Virus record (IMG/VR): IMGVR_UViG_3300036985_000812
Span: 1-37,352 of that record
Length of the DNA stretch: 37,352 nt
Strand: one strand, 5' to 3'
DNA from: a virus
A program made the translations under genes and the position numbers. Positions 1 through 7,255 of this stretch are shown piece by piece (positions within the stretch are counted from its first letter, which is position 1; each line of letters starts with the position of its first letter). The notes beneath the pieces are model-generated. The model was not told the DNA's origin. It ran no database searches and was given only the letters and a program-made list of their open reading frames with translations.

Positions 1-127
1 CCTTTTAAAATAATTGTTGATAATTGTCTTCCTTAGAAAGGATAAAAGACTAATGGATATTGAAGTAGAAGAAACAAAAGAAGATAGGTCTATAAGAGCA
101 AAGGCTTTTACTATCAGTAAGAGAAAA
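1..127. repeat. Terminal direct repeat, left copy (circular closure)
   Basis: Bases 1-127 are identical to 37226-37352. An exact 127-base end overlap is what a de Bruijn assembler run at k=127 leaves on a circular or circularly permuted molecule, so the ends are most likely arbitrary and the genome has 37,225 unique bases. A real short terminal repeat is the alternative. The repeat contains the ribosome binding site and first codons of the terminase small subunit gene. Confidence 0.95.
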
Positions 128-511
128 CCTAAAGAAGAACAAGTAGCTCTGAACCCTCCAAAATTAAGGGGTAAAGGCAGACCACCTAAAGCTGATCTTC
201 AAGCAGTCAAAGATCGAACTAAAGGTAAGTTAGGTCGTCCTGTCGGTGATGCTGGTAGATTGATAGAGTTTAAAGAACGTCTACTGGCTACAGGTGGGAC
301 TCGGATTATTGATAAAGTTATCAGTATTGCTCTTAATGATGAGCATCCGGGTCAGATGGCAGCTTTGAAGTTAAGCCTTGATCGTATTCTTCCTGTTAGT
401 GCTTTTGATGCTGCTAAGAACAATGGAGGAATATCACCGCAGATTTCGATTAACATAACTGGCTTATCATCACCCATGATACAGACTCTTGAGGATATTA
501 CGGATGTGTGA
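53..511 (+). CDS. Terminase small subunit (putative)
   Basis: This 152-residue protein lies just upstream of the large terminase, the usual place for the DNA-recognition subunit of the packaging motor. The N-terminal third is basic and has two AT-hook-like stretches (KGRPPK and LGRPVG), which fits DNA binding. The C-terminal half has an alpha-helical pattern and a LPVSAFD motif that I associate with phage small terminases; the family call is from memory, not a search. I chose ATG 53 because an AGAAAGG Shine-Dalgarno sits just upstream; a longer reading from TTG at position 14 adds 13 residues without its own ribosome binding site. It is the first gene of the late block, about 240 bases downstream of the consensus promoter at 37004-37032 across the circular junction. 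Confidence 0.6.
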   Translation: MDIEVEETKEDRSIRAKAFTISKRKPKEEQVALNPPKLRGKGRPPKADLQAVKDRTKGKLGRPVGDAGRLIEFKERLLATGGTRIIDKVISIALNDEHPGQMAALKLSLDRILPVSAFDAAKNNGGISPQISINITGLSSPMIQTLEDITDV

Positions 512-1031
512 TACTTTTAAAAAGTGCTTACAATGTTTTGAGAATAAAGCACTCTCCTTTTATCATTTCGATTCTGCTTCAAAAGATAAACATAAAAATA
601 AGTGTAAAGTATGTATTTCAATTAATTTAAAACAACGTTATTTAAATAATAAAGAAAAACAAAAAGAATACACAAAACAGTATTACCAAGAACATAAAGA
701 AGAACTCTGGGTAAAACATAGAGATAAAATTATAGCACGGGCCGGACAGTGGGCTACAAATAATCGAGACAAGGTAAACGCATACGCGGCAAAGTCAAGG
801 ATTACACGGATGGAGAGATTTAACATTCAGCTTAGTAAAGAAGAACAAGTTAGAATTAATTGTTTATATAGTCTTGCACAGATGCGTTCTAAGTATAGTG
901 GTGAAGACTACCATGTTGACCATATAATTCCTTTACGAGGAAAAACAGTTAGTGGATTACACGTCTATGATAACTTACGCGTAATTCCAGCTACTGCTAA
1001 TCTTTCTAAAGGAAATAAATATGACAACTAA
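504..1031 (+). CDS. HNH endonuclease with zinc ribbon, between the terminase subunits
   Basis: The 175-residue product has an N-terminal C-x2-C...C-x2-C zinc ribbon (C8, C11, C34, C37), a long Lys-rich helical linker, and a C-terminal HNH core with YHVDHIIPL followed by YDNLRVIPATANLSKGNK. This is the layout of phage HNH nucleases. The ATG start overlaps the end of the small terminase gene by 8 bases, and the stop overlaps the large terminase start by 11 bases. HNH proteins beside terminases can act in DNA packaging, but free-standing homing nucleases look alike. Its base composition appears more AT-rich than the terminase genes either side, which favours a later arrival. HNH nuclease is firm; packaging partner versus homing element is open. 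Confidence 0.88.
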   Translation: MCDTFKKCLQCFENKALSFYHFDSASKDKHKNKCKVCISINLKQRYLNNKEKQKEYTKQYYQEHKEELWVKHRDKIIARAGQWATNNRDKVNAYAAKSRITRMERFNIQLSKEEQVRINCLYSLAQMRSKYSGEDYHVDHIIPLRGKTVSGLHVYDNLRVIPATANLSKGNKYDN

Positions 1032-2295
1032 TCTGTCGTTTGAACTGTTAGCGTGGCAACAGAAAGTATTTCAAGATCAGACCCGCTTCAAGATTGTAGC
1101 AGCAGGGCGTAGGTGTGGTAAATCAAGGTTATCAGCCATCACATTGCTCATTGAGGCTTTAAACTGCCCTGAAGGCTCTAGCGTCATGTACGTAGCTCCT
1201 ACCATCGGACAAGCAAGAACTATTATCTGGGAGCTTCTCCATGACCTTGGTAGGCAGGTTATCAAGTCCAGCCACGTCAACAACCTTGAGATAACCTTAA
1301 TAAACAATCGTAAGATTCTTGTACGGGGTGCAGATAATCCTGACTCACTGCGAGGTGTATCCTTGATCTACTTGGTAATGGACGAATGTGCCTTTATTAA
1401 GCAAGACATCTGGGAACGTGTACTCCGTGCTGCCCTGTCAGATAAGAAGGGTAGAGCAATGTTCATCTCTACACCCTCAGGGCGTAACTGGTTCTACGAT
1501 CTTTACAAACTAGGTCAAGCAGACTTAGATGACGGAGGCGATGAAGAGTGGAGCAGCTATCACTTTACAACCTCAGACAATGAAACCATTGACCCTAAAG
1601 AGATTGCTGCTGCAAAGAAAACCCTAAGTTCATTTGCATTCAAACAAGAATATCTCAGCAGTTTTGATACAGCAGGTGCCGACCTCTTCAAAGAACACTG
1701 GTTCAAGAAAGAACCAGAACCTACCTACGGACAGTATGTAATTGCAGTCGATTTAGCAGGTTTTGAAGAAGTTGGTAAGAGTGCAGGTAAAGCTAAGAAG
1801 CGTCTAGATGAGACAGCCATTGCAATCGTTAAGGTTGAAGATGATGGTAATTGGTGGGTAGATAAGATTCTACACGGCAGGTGGGACATCAAAGAGACTG
1901 CTGTGACGATTCTGAAGGCTATACGCGATTATGAGCCTATAGCAGTAGGGATAGAGCGGGGTGCTCTAAAGAACGCTGTATTGCCCTATCTAAGCGATCT
2001 AATGCGTAAGAACAATGTGTACAGTCACATTCACGATCTTACTCACGGGAATAAGAAGAAAGTAGACAGAGTTGTCTGGTCTTTGCAGGGTCGTATGGAG
2101 CACGGACGTATCTCCTTTAACCCTGATGAGGACTGGAAAGAGTTTCAAGATCAGATGGTAATGTTTCCAACTTCCGGCGTACATGATGACTTGATGGATG
2201 CTTTATCGTATATTGACCAATTGGCCCTTAGTAGCTATAACCAAGACTACGAAGATGATGAACACGTTACCCTCGACATTATTGCAGGGTATTGA
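1021..2295 (+). CDS. terL: Terminase large subunit (ATPase-nuclease)
   Basis: This is the motor that pumps DNA into the prohead and cuts it. The 424-residue protein has an N-terminal ATPase with a Walker A-type loop GRRCGKS at about residues 29-35 and a Walker B ending in a DE pair (LIYLVMDE). The C-terminal RNase H-like nuclease has its first acidic residue in VIAVDLAG and its last acidic cluster in HDDLMDALSY. Length and domain order are normal for a phage large terminase. It is followed by a small gene and then the portal, as in most tailed phages. No frameshift or missing catalytic residue was seen. Confidence 0.97.
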   Translation: MTTNLSFELLAWQQKVFQDQTRFKIVAAGRRCGKSRLSAITLLIEALNCPEGSSVMYVAPTIGQARTIIWELLHDLGRQVIKSSHVNNLEITLINNRKILVRGADNPDSLRGVSLIYLVMDECAFIKQDIWERVLRAALSDKKGRAMFISTPSGRNWFYDLYKLGQADLDDGGDEEWSSYHFTTSDNETIDPKEIAAAKKTLSSFAFKQEYLSSFDTAGADLFKEHWFKKEPEPTYGQYVIAVDLAGFEEVGKSAGKAKKRLDETAIAIVKVEDDGNWWVDKILHGRWDIKETAVTILKAIRDYEPIAVGIERGALKNAVLPYLSDLMRKNNVYSHIHDLTHGNKKKVDRVVWSLQGRMEHGRISFNPDEDWKEFQDQMVMFPTSGVHDDLMDALSYIDQLALSSYNQDYEDDEHVTLDIIAGY

Positions 2296-2314
2296 TTAAC
2301 AATAAGGAAACACA

Positions 2315-2566
2315 ATGGCAACTAAAATAGTAACAAACAAAAACGGTAAGCAAACAGAAGTTGTTATTTCTAAGGATGAACTTCGGAATATGACAGAAAT
2401 GTTTGATAAAATGGACAAAGAGAGTGCCGGAGCAGGGCGTGGTGGACAAGGAGGCCCAACAGCAAAGCAACTAGAAAGTAATAGCCGTGCTCAATATAAC
2501 CACGAAAAAGCTGCTGGCGGTGCTCAAACTGATCTTTCATACGCAGACTGGAAGAAACTTGATTAA
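2315..2566 (+). CDS. Hypothetical small protein between terminase and portal
   Basis: The product is 83 residues, charged, with a Gly-rich middle (GAGRGGQGG) and no membrane segment. ATG 2315 is preceded by an AAGGAAA ribosome binding site. It lies between terL and the portal gene and is read with them, so it probably belongs to packaging or head assembly. I do not recognise a family. A 75-codon open frame on the opposite strand here is a shadow of this gene and the portal start. Confidence 0.75.
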   Translation: MATKIVTNKNGKQTEVVISKDELRNMTEMFDKMDKESAGAGRGGQGGPTAKQLESNSRAQYNHEKAAGGAQTDLSYADWKKLD

Positions 2567-2574
2567 GGGTATTC

Positions 2575-4593
2575 ATGGCTACTAAAAATACAAACAAAAA
2601 AGATGTACCAGAGTGGGAAGAACCTACAGACAGTGAGAAAGAACTTACTGAGTGGGTTGTAGACCATTGTGACCGCTGGCGCGACTACCGAGACTCTAAC
2701 TTCCTTGACTTGTGGGAAGAATATGAGCGTATCTTCCGTGGTCAGTGGGCAGCAGAGGACAAGACCCGTGATTCAGAGCGTAGCCGTATCATCTCACCTG
2801 CAACTCAGCAGGCTGTGGAGACTCGCCACGCAGAGATCATTGAAGCTATCTTCGGTCAAGGTGAATTCTTTGATATTCAAGATGATATTAAGGATGTAGA
2901 TGGTAATCCTCTTGACGTTGAAGCCCTTAAAGCTCAATTGATGGAAGATTTCAAGAAAGATAAGATCAAGAAGAGTATTGACCACATTGAATTGATGGCT
3001 GAAATCTACGGTACAGGCATTGGTGAGATCATTATCAAGAGTGAGACACAATATAAGCCTTCTACGCAGTCTATGCCGGGTATTCAAGGTACAGCAGCTA
3101 TTGGTGTTACCGAATCTAAGCGTACAAGTGTAAAGATTAAGCCTGTAAACCCTAAGAACTTCCTTATTGATCCCAACGCTGACTCTATTGATGAAGCTAT
3201 GGGATGTGCAATTGAGAAATATGTATCAATTCACAAAGTTATTGAAGGCATGGAGCGTGGAATCTACAAGAAAGTAGATATTACCCCTGAATATGATGAT
3301 ACTGCTTTGGAGCCTACTCAAGAGCTTCGTAACTACCAAGATGACAAGGTTAAGATCATTACCTACTACGGTTTAGTACCTAAAGAGTACCTTTTAGGGC
3401 TTGAAGAGGGTGGTGAAGAGGTAGTTGATTTGTTCCCTGAAGACTCAGTAGCAGATGATTATTCAGACCTTGTAGAGGCTATTATCGTCATTGCGAACGA
3501 TTCTATCCTGCTTAAAGCTGAAGAGAACCCTTACATGATGAAGGATCGTCCAGTTATTGCCTATCAAGACGATACTGTGCCGGGACGCTTCCACGGACGG
3601 GGAACTGTAGAGAAAGCCTACAATATGCAGAAGGCCATTGACGGTCAACTGCGTGCTCATATGGACTCGCTAGCCCTTACTACAGCACCGATGATCGCTA
3701 TGGACGCCACTAGGCTACCAAGGGGTGCTAAGTTTGAAGTTAAGCCCGGTAAAGCCATTCTAACCAATGGGCCGCCCGGAGATATTATCTTCCCGTTCCA
3801 CTTCGGACAGACTGATGGTAATGCAGCAGCGGCAGCACAGAACTTTGAACGTATGTTGCTTCAAGCTACAGGTACTGTGGACTCAGCAGGCTTGCCCTCT
3901 AGTGTCCCACGCGAAGGTGGACAACAGGGAATGTCGATGGCTATGGCAGGCATCATCAAGAAGTACAAGCGTACTCTAGTGAACTTCCAAGAAGACTTTA
4001 TGATTCCTTTTATCAATAAAGCAGCCTATCGTTATATGCAGTTTGACCCTGAGCGTTATCCGTCTGTTGATATGGTATTTATACCTACAGCTACTCTGGG
4101 TGTTCTTGCTCGTGAGTTTGAACAGCAGCAGTTGATTGGCTTGTTGCAGACACTTGGCCCTAATACTCCAGTTTTGCCACTATTACTTAAAGGTATTCTG
4201 GGCAATTCCAGCCTTTCTAACCGTGCAGAGCTAATGACAGGTTTAGAGAAGATGAGCCAACCAGACCCTAATGCAGCACAGGCTCAACAGGCACAGCAAG
4301 AGGCTGCACAGCAGCTTGCAGCGGCACAGGTAGCAGACGTTACAGCAAGTGCTCAGAAGAAGCAGGCAGAGACTCAGAAGATCAGTGTAGAGACCCAGAT
4401 GATTCCACAGGAACAACAGGTTCGAATGGTTCAAGCTGCATCTACCAATCTAGATCAAGGAGATAGCTTTGAGAAACGCTTAAAACTTGCTGACATGATG
4501 CTTAAAGAGAAAACGATTAATCTCAAACAGGCAGATATTCAATCTAACGAACGAATAGCTGCGCTACAAATGCAAAATAAGCAAGCTAAATAG
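2575..4593 (+). CDS. Portal protein (P22-like head-tail connector)
   Basis: The portal forms the dodecameric ring at the capsid vertex through which DNA enters and leaves. At 672 residues it is in the size class of the large P22-type portals. The N-terminal region (WEEYERIFRGQW and the SRIISPATQQAVETRHAE stretch, about residues 45-90) is typical of podovirus portals. The last 110 residues are rich in Ala and Gln with heptad-like spacing, matching the C-terminal barrel/coiled coil of this group. The gene follows the terminase block directly and ends just before a strong internal promoter. Confidence 0.93.
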   Translation: MATKNTNKKDVPEWEEPTDSEKELTEWVVDHCDRWRDYRDSNFLDLWEEYERIFRGQWAAEDKTRDSERSRIISPATQQAVETRHAEIIEAIFGQGEFFDIQDDIKDVDGNPLDVEALKAQLMEDFKKDKIKKSIDHIELMAEIYGTGIGEIIIKSETQYKPSTQSMPGIQGTAAIGVTESKRTSVKIKPVNPKNFLIDPNADSIDEAMGCAIEKYVSIHKVIEGMERGIYKKVDITPEYDDTALEPTQELRNYQDDKVKIITYYGLVPKEYLLGLEEGGEEVVDLFPEDSVADDYSDLVEAIIVIANDSILLKAEENPYMMKDRPVIAYQDDTVPGRFHGRGTVEKAYNMQKAIDGQLRAHMDSLALTTAPMIAMDATRLPRGAKFEVKPGKAILTNGPPGDIIFPFHFGQTDGNAAAAAQNFERMLLQATGTVDSAGLPSSVPREGGQQGMSMAMAGIIKKYKRTLVNFQEDFMIPFINKAAYRYMQFDPERYPSVDMVFIPTATLGVLAREFEQQQLIGLLQTLGPNTPVLPLLLKGILGNSSLSNRAELMTGLEKMSQPDPNAAQAQQAQQEAAQQLAAAQVADVTASAQKKQAETQKISVETQMIPQEQQVRMVQAASTNLDQGDSFEKRLKLADMMLKEKTINLKQADIQSNERIAALQMQNKQAK

Positions 4594-4603
4594 TAAATAA
4601 TAC

Positions 4604-4632
4604 TTGACAAAGTGTTGTAGAAATGATACAAT
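4604..4632 (+). promoter_or_regulatory. Strong sigma70-type promoter ahead of the scaffold-capsid block
   Basis: TTGACA (4604-4609), a 17-base spacer, then TACAAT (4627-4632), lying between the portal stop and the next gene. This matches the bacterial housekeeping consensus except for one base in the -10 box. Transcription would start near 4639-4640 and run through the scaffold and capsid genes to the hairpin terminator at 6961-6995, giving a separate high-output unit. Confidence 0.75.
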
Positions 4633-4665
4633 ACTATATTGACAAATAACATAAGGATAAAGCCA

Positions 4666-4896
4666 ATGGCTCCTGAGCTACAGAAATATTACGAAGCTTC
4701 CTTTAATACCTTCTCCACTCAGGGGTGGAAAGACTTACTGGAAGACTTCTTAACTCTTAAATCCAGCATCAATGATATATCAGCTACTACAGATAGCAAC
4801 AATCTTTTTTTCCGTAAAGGTCAGCTAGATATTCTTGATCTGGTTTTAAACCGTAAAGCAATGTGTGAACAAGCCTATGAGGAATTGAACTCATGA
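4666..4896 (+). CDS. Hypothetical protein upstream of scaffold
   Basis: This 76-residue, mostly helical, mildly acidic protein has the pattern QGWKDLLEDF...KGQLDILDLVL...AYEELNS. Similar short proteins are common between portal and scaffold genes of podoviruses, but I know no function. I chose ATG 4666, which has an AAGGA ribosome binding site, over the upstream TTG at 4639, which falls at the predicted transcription start of the 4604 promoter. The stop overlaps the next start by 4 bases (ATGA), implying coupled translation. Confidence 0.75.
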   Translation: MAPELQKYYEASFNTFSTQGWKDLLEDFLTLKSSINDISATTDSNNLFFRKGQLDILDLVLNRKAMCEQAYEELNS

Positions 4897-5135
4897 AGCG
4901 TATGTTTGAATTCAAGTGTTCTAACAACCACACCACAGAACGGTTTATTGACGAAACAATTCGTACTTGCAAATGTTCAGTTTGCAGCAAAGATGCGATC
5001 AGAATCATATCTACGCCTCGTGTAGCCTTAGAAGGTGTCTCAGGAGACTTTCCCGGTGCTGCTGATGCGTGGGTACGTAAACGTGCTGAAAAGCAACAAC
5101 AAGAACAAAAGAGAGCCGCCTCACATGGCGAATAA
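4893..5135 (+). CDS. Small zinc-ribbon protein of the head module
   Basis: The 80-residue product begins with a FmdB-like zinc ribbon: C9, then a T-x-C-K-C-x2-C cluster around residues 29-34. This is followed by a conserved-looking stretch (ISTPRVALEGVSGDFPGAADAW) and a basic, Gln-rich helical tail. Proteins of this shape sit beside the portal and scaffold genes in many podoviruses. The role is unknown; a capsid or assembly accessory is a guess from position. Translation is coupled to the gene before it by an ATGA overlap. Confidence 0.7.
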   Translation: MKRMFEFKCSNNHTTERFIDETIRTCKCSVCSKDAIRIISTPRVALEGVSGDFPGAADAWVRKRAEKQQQEQKRAASHGE

Positions 5136-5194
5136 TCTCTCCGAGTTCATTTTTAATTATCCTAGAACCGTAATTGGCAGGAAAGGTATAGTAT

Positions 5195-5983
5195 ATGGCA
5201 TTGATTGATCCAGAAGAAGTGTTTGAGAGTGAATTTGATACTCCAGACGAACAGAAGAATAACGAGCTAGATGATGCTCCTATTGTAGCTGAGAAACACA
5301 AGATTCCCGATAAATACTCGGGCAAGAGTCTTGAGGACATTGTGAATATGCACCAAGAGGCTGAGAAGCTAATCGGTAGGCAGGCACAAGAAGTAGGCGA
5401 GGTTCGTAAGTTAGCAGATGAACTCCTTAAACAACAACTCTATCCGAAACAATCTAAAGAAGCTAATACTCAGGTAGAAGATAATCAAGAGATTGATTTC
5501 TTTGAAGACCCTAAGAAGGCAGTTCGACAAGCAGTTGATAACCACCCAGATGTACTTGCCGCTAAACAAGCTACACGCGAGATGCGACAAATGCAAACAC
5601 AGGCAATGATCCAAAAGAAACATCCTGACTTTGCAGAAGTAACCAAGGATGGTGAATTTATTGAATGGGTAAAAGGTTCTCCTTTGCGTCTAAATATGTA
5701 CGCTCAGGCTGATTCTAATTATGACTTTCAATCTGCCGATGAACTACTGACTACATTCAAACAGATTCGTGGTGCTCGCAGTAATCAAGCAAAAGAAGAA
5801 GGCTCTCAAACCCTCAAGAAGAACTTGCAAGCTGCATCCGTGGATGTTGGTGGTACAGGGGAAACTTCACAGAAAACATATCGTCGTGCTGACCTTATCA
5901 GGCTTCGCATGACAGACCCAAGGCGTTACGAAGCTCTCCAGCCGGAGATATTTCAGGCATACGCTGAAGGTCGAGTTAAATAA
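5195..5983 (+). CDS. Capsid assembly scaffold protein
   Basis: Scaffolds guide coat subunits into a prohead and then leave. This 262-residue protein sits immediately before the coat gene and has the expected features: a very acidic N-terminus, a long charged helical or coiled-coil middle, and a basic C-terminal helix pair (YRRADLIRLRMTDPRRYEAL) of the kind that binds coat protein. The motif HKIPDKYSGKSLEDIVNMHQ near residues 49-68 recurs in phage scaffolds. ATG 5195 has an AGGAAAGG ribosome binding site. Confidence 0.88.
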   Translation: MALIDPEEVFESEFDTPDEQKNNELDDAPIVAEKHKIPDKYSGKSLEDIVNMHQEAEKLIGRQAQEVGEVRKLADELLKQQLYPKQSKEANTQVEDNQEIDFFEDPKKAVRQAVDNHPDVLAAKQATREMRQMQTQAMIQKKHPDFAEVTKDGEFIEWVKGSPLRLNMYAQADSNYDFQSADELLTTFKQIRGARSNQAKEEGSQTLKKNLQAASVDVGGTGETSQKTYRRADLIRLRMTDPRRYEALQPEIFQAYAEGRVK

Positions 5984-6021
5984 TAAACGTAAATTACACA
6001 ATTCTTTAAAGGAAATTAATA

Positions 6022-6945
6022 ATGGGACTCGGAACCGCTCACGTCACAAAGACGACTGCTAATACATTCATCCCCGCCATCTGGTCGGATGAAATCATTG
6101 CCTCTTACCAGAAGAATCTGGTTATGGCTAACCTCATCAAGAAGATGAGTTTCAAAGGCAAGAAAGGTGACACCGTTCACATTCCTGCTCCAACACGTGG
6201 TAGTGCTTCTCTCAAAGGTGCTCAAGCTCAGGTTACCCTGATTGCAGCCACCGAAGGCGAAGTTGTTGTCACTATCGACAAGCACTATGAGTACAGCCGC
6301 TTGATCGAAGATATTGTGGAAACACAAGCTCTGTCCTCGCTCCGTAGCTTCTACACTGAAGATGCAGGTTACGCTCTCGCCCGTCAGGTTGATTTCGACT
6401 TGATTTCTCTGGGACGTGGCGTTAATGCAGGTACTGGTACTACTGCTTATTCCGGTGGTTTCTCTGGCGCTGACGGCTCTACTGCCTATGTTGCCGCTAC
6501 TAACGTAGGTTTGGGTGCTCTCACTGACATCGCTATTCGCCGCGCTATCCAACGTCTCGATGACGCTGATGTGCCTATGGATGGTCGCTTCTTGATGGTT
6601 CCTCCTTCTACCCGTAACACCATGATGGGTATTGCTCGATTCACTGAGCAGGCTTTTGTTGGTGAAAATGGTGGTGGTAATACCATCCGTAACGGTGAAA
6701 TTGGTAACGTCTACGGCATTCCCGTGTTCGTCACCTCTAATGCCGATACAACCAGTGGCACCACTGCTGCTCGTGTTTGCTTGCTTGGTCATAAAGACTT
6801 CGCAGTCTTGGCTGAACAACAAGCTGTTCGTTCACAAACTCAGTATAAACAAGAATACCTCGGTACTCTGTTCACTGCTGATACCATCTACGGTTTCAAA
6901 GAACTGCGCGATGGCGCTGCTGTTGCCTTGGTTGTTCCAGCCTAA
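6022..6945 (+). CDS. Major capsid protein (HK97-like fold)
   Basis: The 307-residue coat protein lies directly after the scaffold gene and before a terminator. It begins with a TANTFIPAIWSDEIIASYQKN-like stretch typical of podovirus and cyanophage coat proteins. Later come a glycine-rich loop, DVPMDGRFLMVPPSTRN, and a C-terminal YGFKELRDGAAVALVVP strand. It has the length of T7 gp10A-type coats. AAAGGAAAT is a good ribosome binding site. Codon choice seems more GC-rich and regular than in neighbours, as expected for the most abundant product, and leaves a 268-codon antisense open frame that I treat as a shadow. Confidence 0.93.
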   Translation: MGLGTAHVTKTTANTFIPAIWSDEIIASYQKNLVMANLIKKMSFKGKKGDTVHIPAPTRGSASLKGAQAQVTLIAATEGEVVVTIDKHYEYSRLIEDIVETQALSSLRSFYTEDAGYALARQVDFDLISLGRGVNAGTGTTAYSGGFSGADGSTAYVAATNVGLGALTDIAIRRAIQRLDDADVPMDGRFLMVPPSTRNTMMGIARFTEQAFVGENGGGNTIRNGEIGNVYGIPVFVTSNADTTSGTTAARVCLLGHKDFAVLAEQQAVRSQTQYKQEYLGTLFTADTIYGFKELRDGAAVALVVPA

Positions 6946-6960
6946 GTCTAGGTAAACATC

Positions 6961-6995
6961 AAGGGGGACTCTTACATAAGGGTTCCCCTTTTTTT
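6961..6995 (+). terminator. Rho-independent terminator after the capsid gene
   Basis: An 8-bp stem (6961-6968 with 6983-6990: AAGGGG pairs with CCCCTT, then a G-T and an A-T pair) closes a 14-base loop and is followed by a T run (6989-6995). It lies 16 bases after the capsid stop and should end most transcripts from the 4604 promoter, while partial readthrough would feed the tail genes. Confidence 0.8.
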
Positions 6996-7090
6996 AAATG
7001 TGTATTCGATATAATGCAAATGTAGGTATTTATACACAAATGTATACTATATAGTACATATCTAAAAGAATTAACAGGAGAATAAACATA

Positions 7091-7255
7091 ATGGCTCAAT
7101 TTAAATGTATTCATACAGGTAATGTGTTTACCTTTAATGATGTAGATTCAGTTGAAATGCGAAAGCACGATGAATATAAAGAAGTAAACATTGAAGAAGA
7201 AGTTCTTCCAGTTGTCCGTAAACCGAAATTAACCTCTAAAAAGGAAACAACCTAA
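7091..7255 (+). CDS. Hypothetical 54-residue protein after the capsid terminator
   Basis: This small open frame encodes a charged protein of 54 residues with a short N-terminal MAQFKCIHTGNVFTF and an acidic middle ending in a Lys-rich tail. It has an ACAGGAG ribosome binding site about 12 bases upstream, and its stop shares bases with the start of the long fibre gene (TAATG), so translation is coupled. No family recognised. It may be an accessory head or fibre protein by position only. Confidence 0.7.
   Translation: MAQFKCIHTGNVFTFNDVDSVEMRKHDEYKEVNIEEEVLPVVRKPKLTSKKETT

Noticed and set aside
5125-5208. 27-codon frame (MANNLSEFIFNYPRTVIGRK...) bridging the zinc-ribbon and scaffold genes
   Set aside because: It overlaps both neighbours and has only a weak ribosome binding site. 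It could be real, but evidence is too thin to list as a gene.
6016-6822. 268-codon open frame antisense to the capsid gene
   Set aside because: Ser/Thr-rich low-information translation, no ribosome binding site, and complete overlap with a gene of strong codon bias. Best explained as a shadow frame.
7010-7048. TATAAT (7010-7015) and TATACT (7043-7048) after the capsid terminator as a tail-gene promoter
   Set aside because: No acceptable -35 box at the right distance for either. Tail genes are more simply fed by readthrough.
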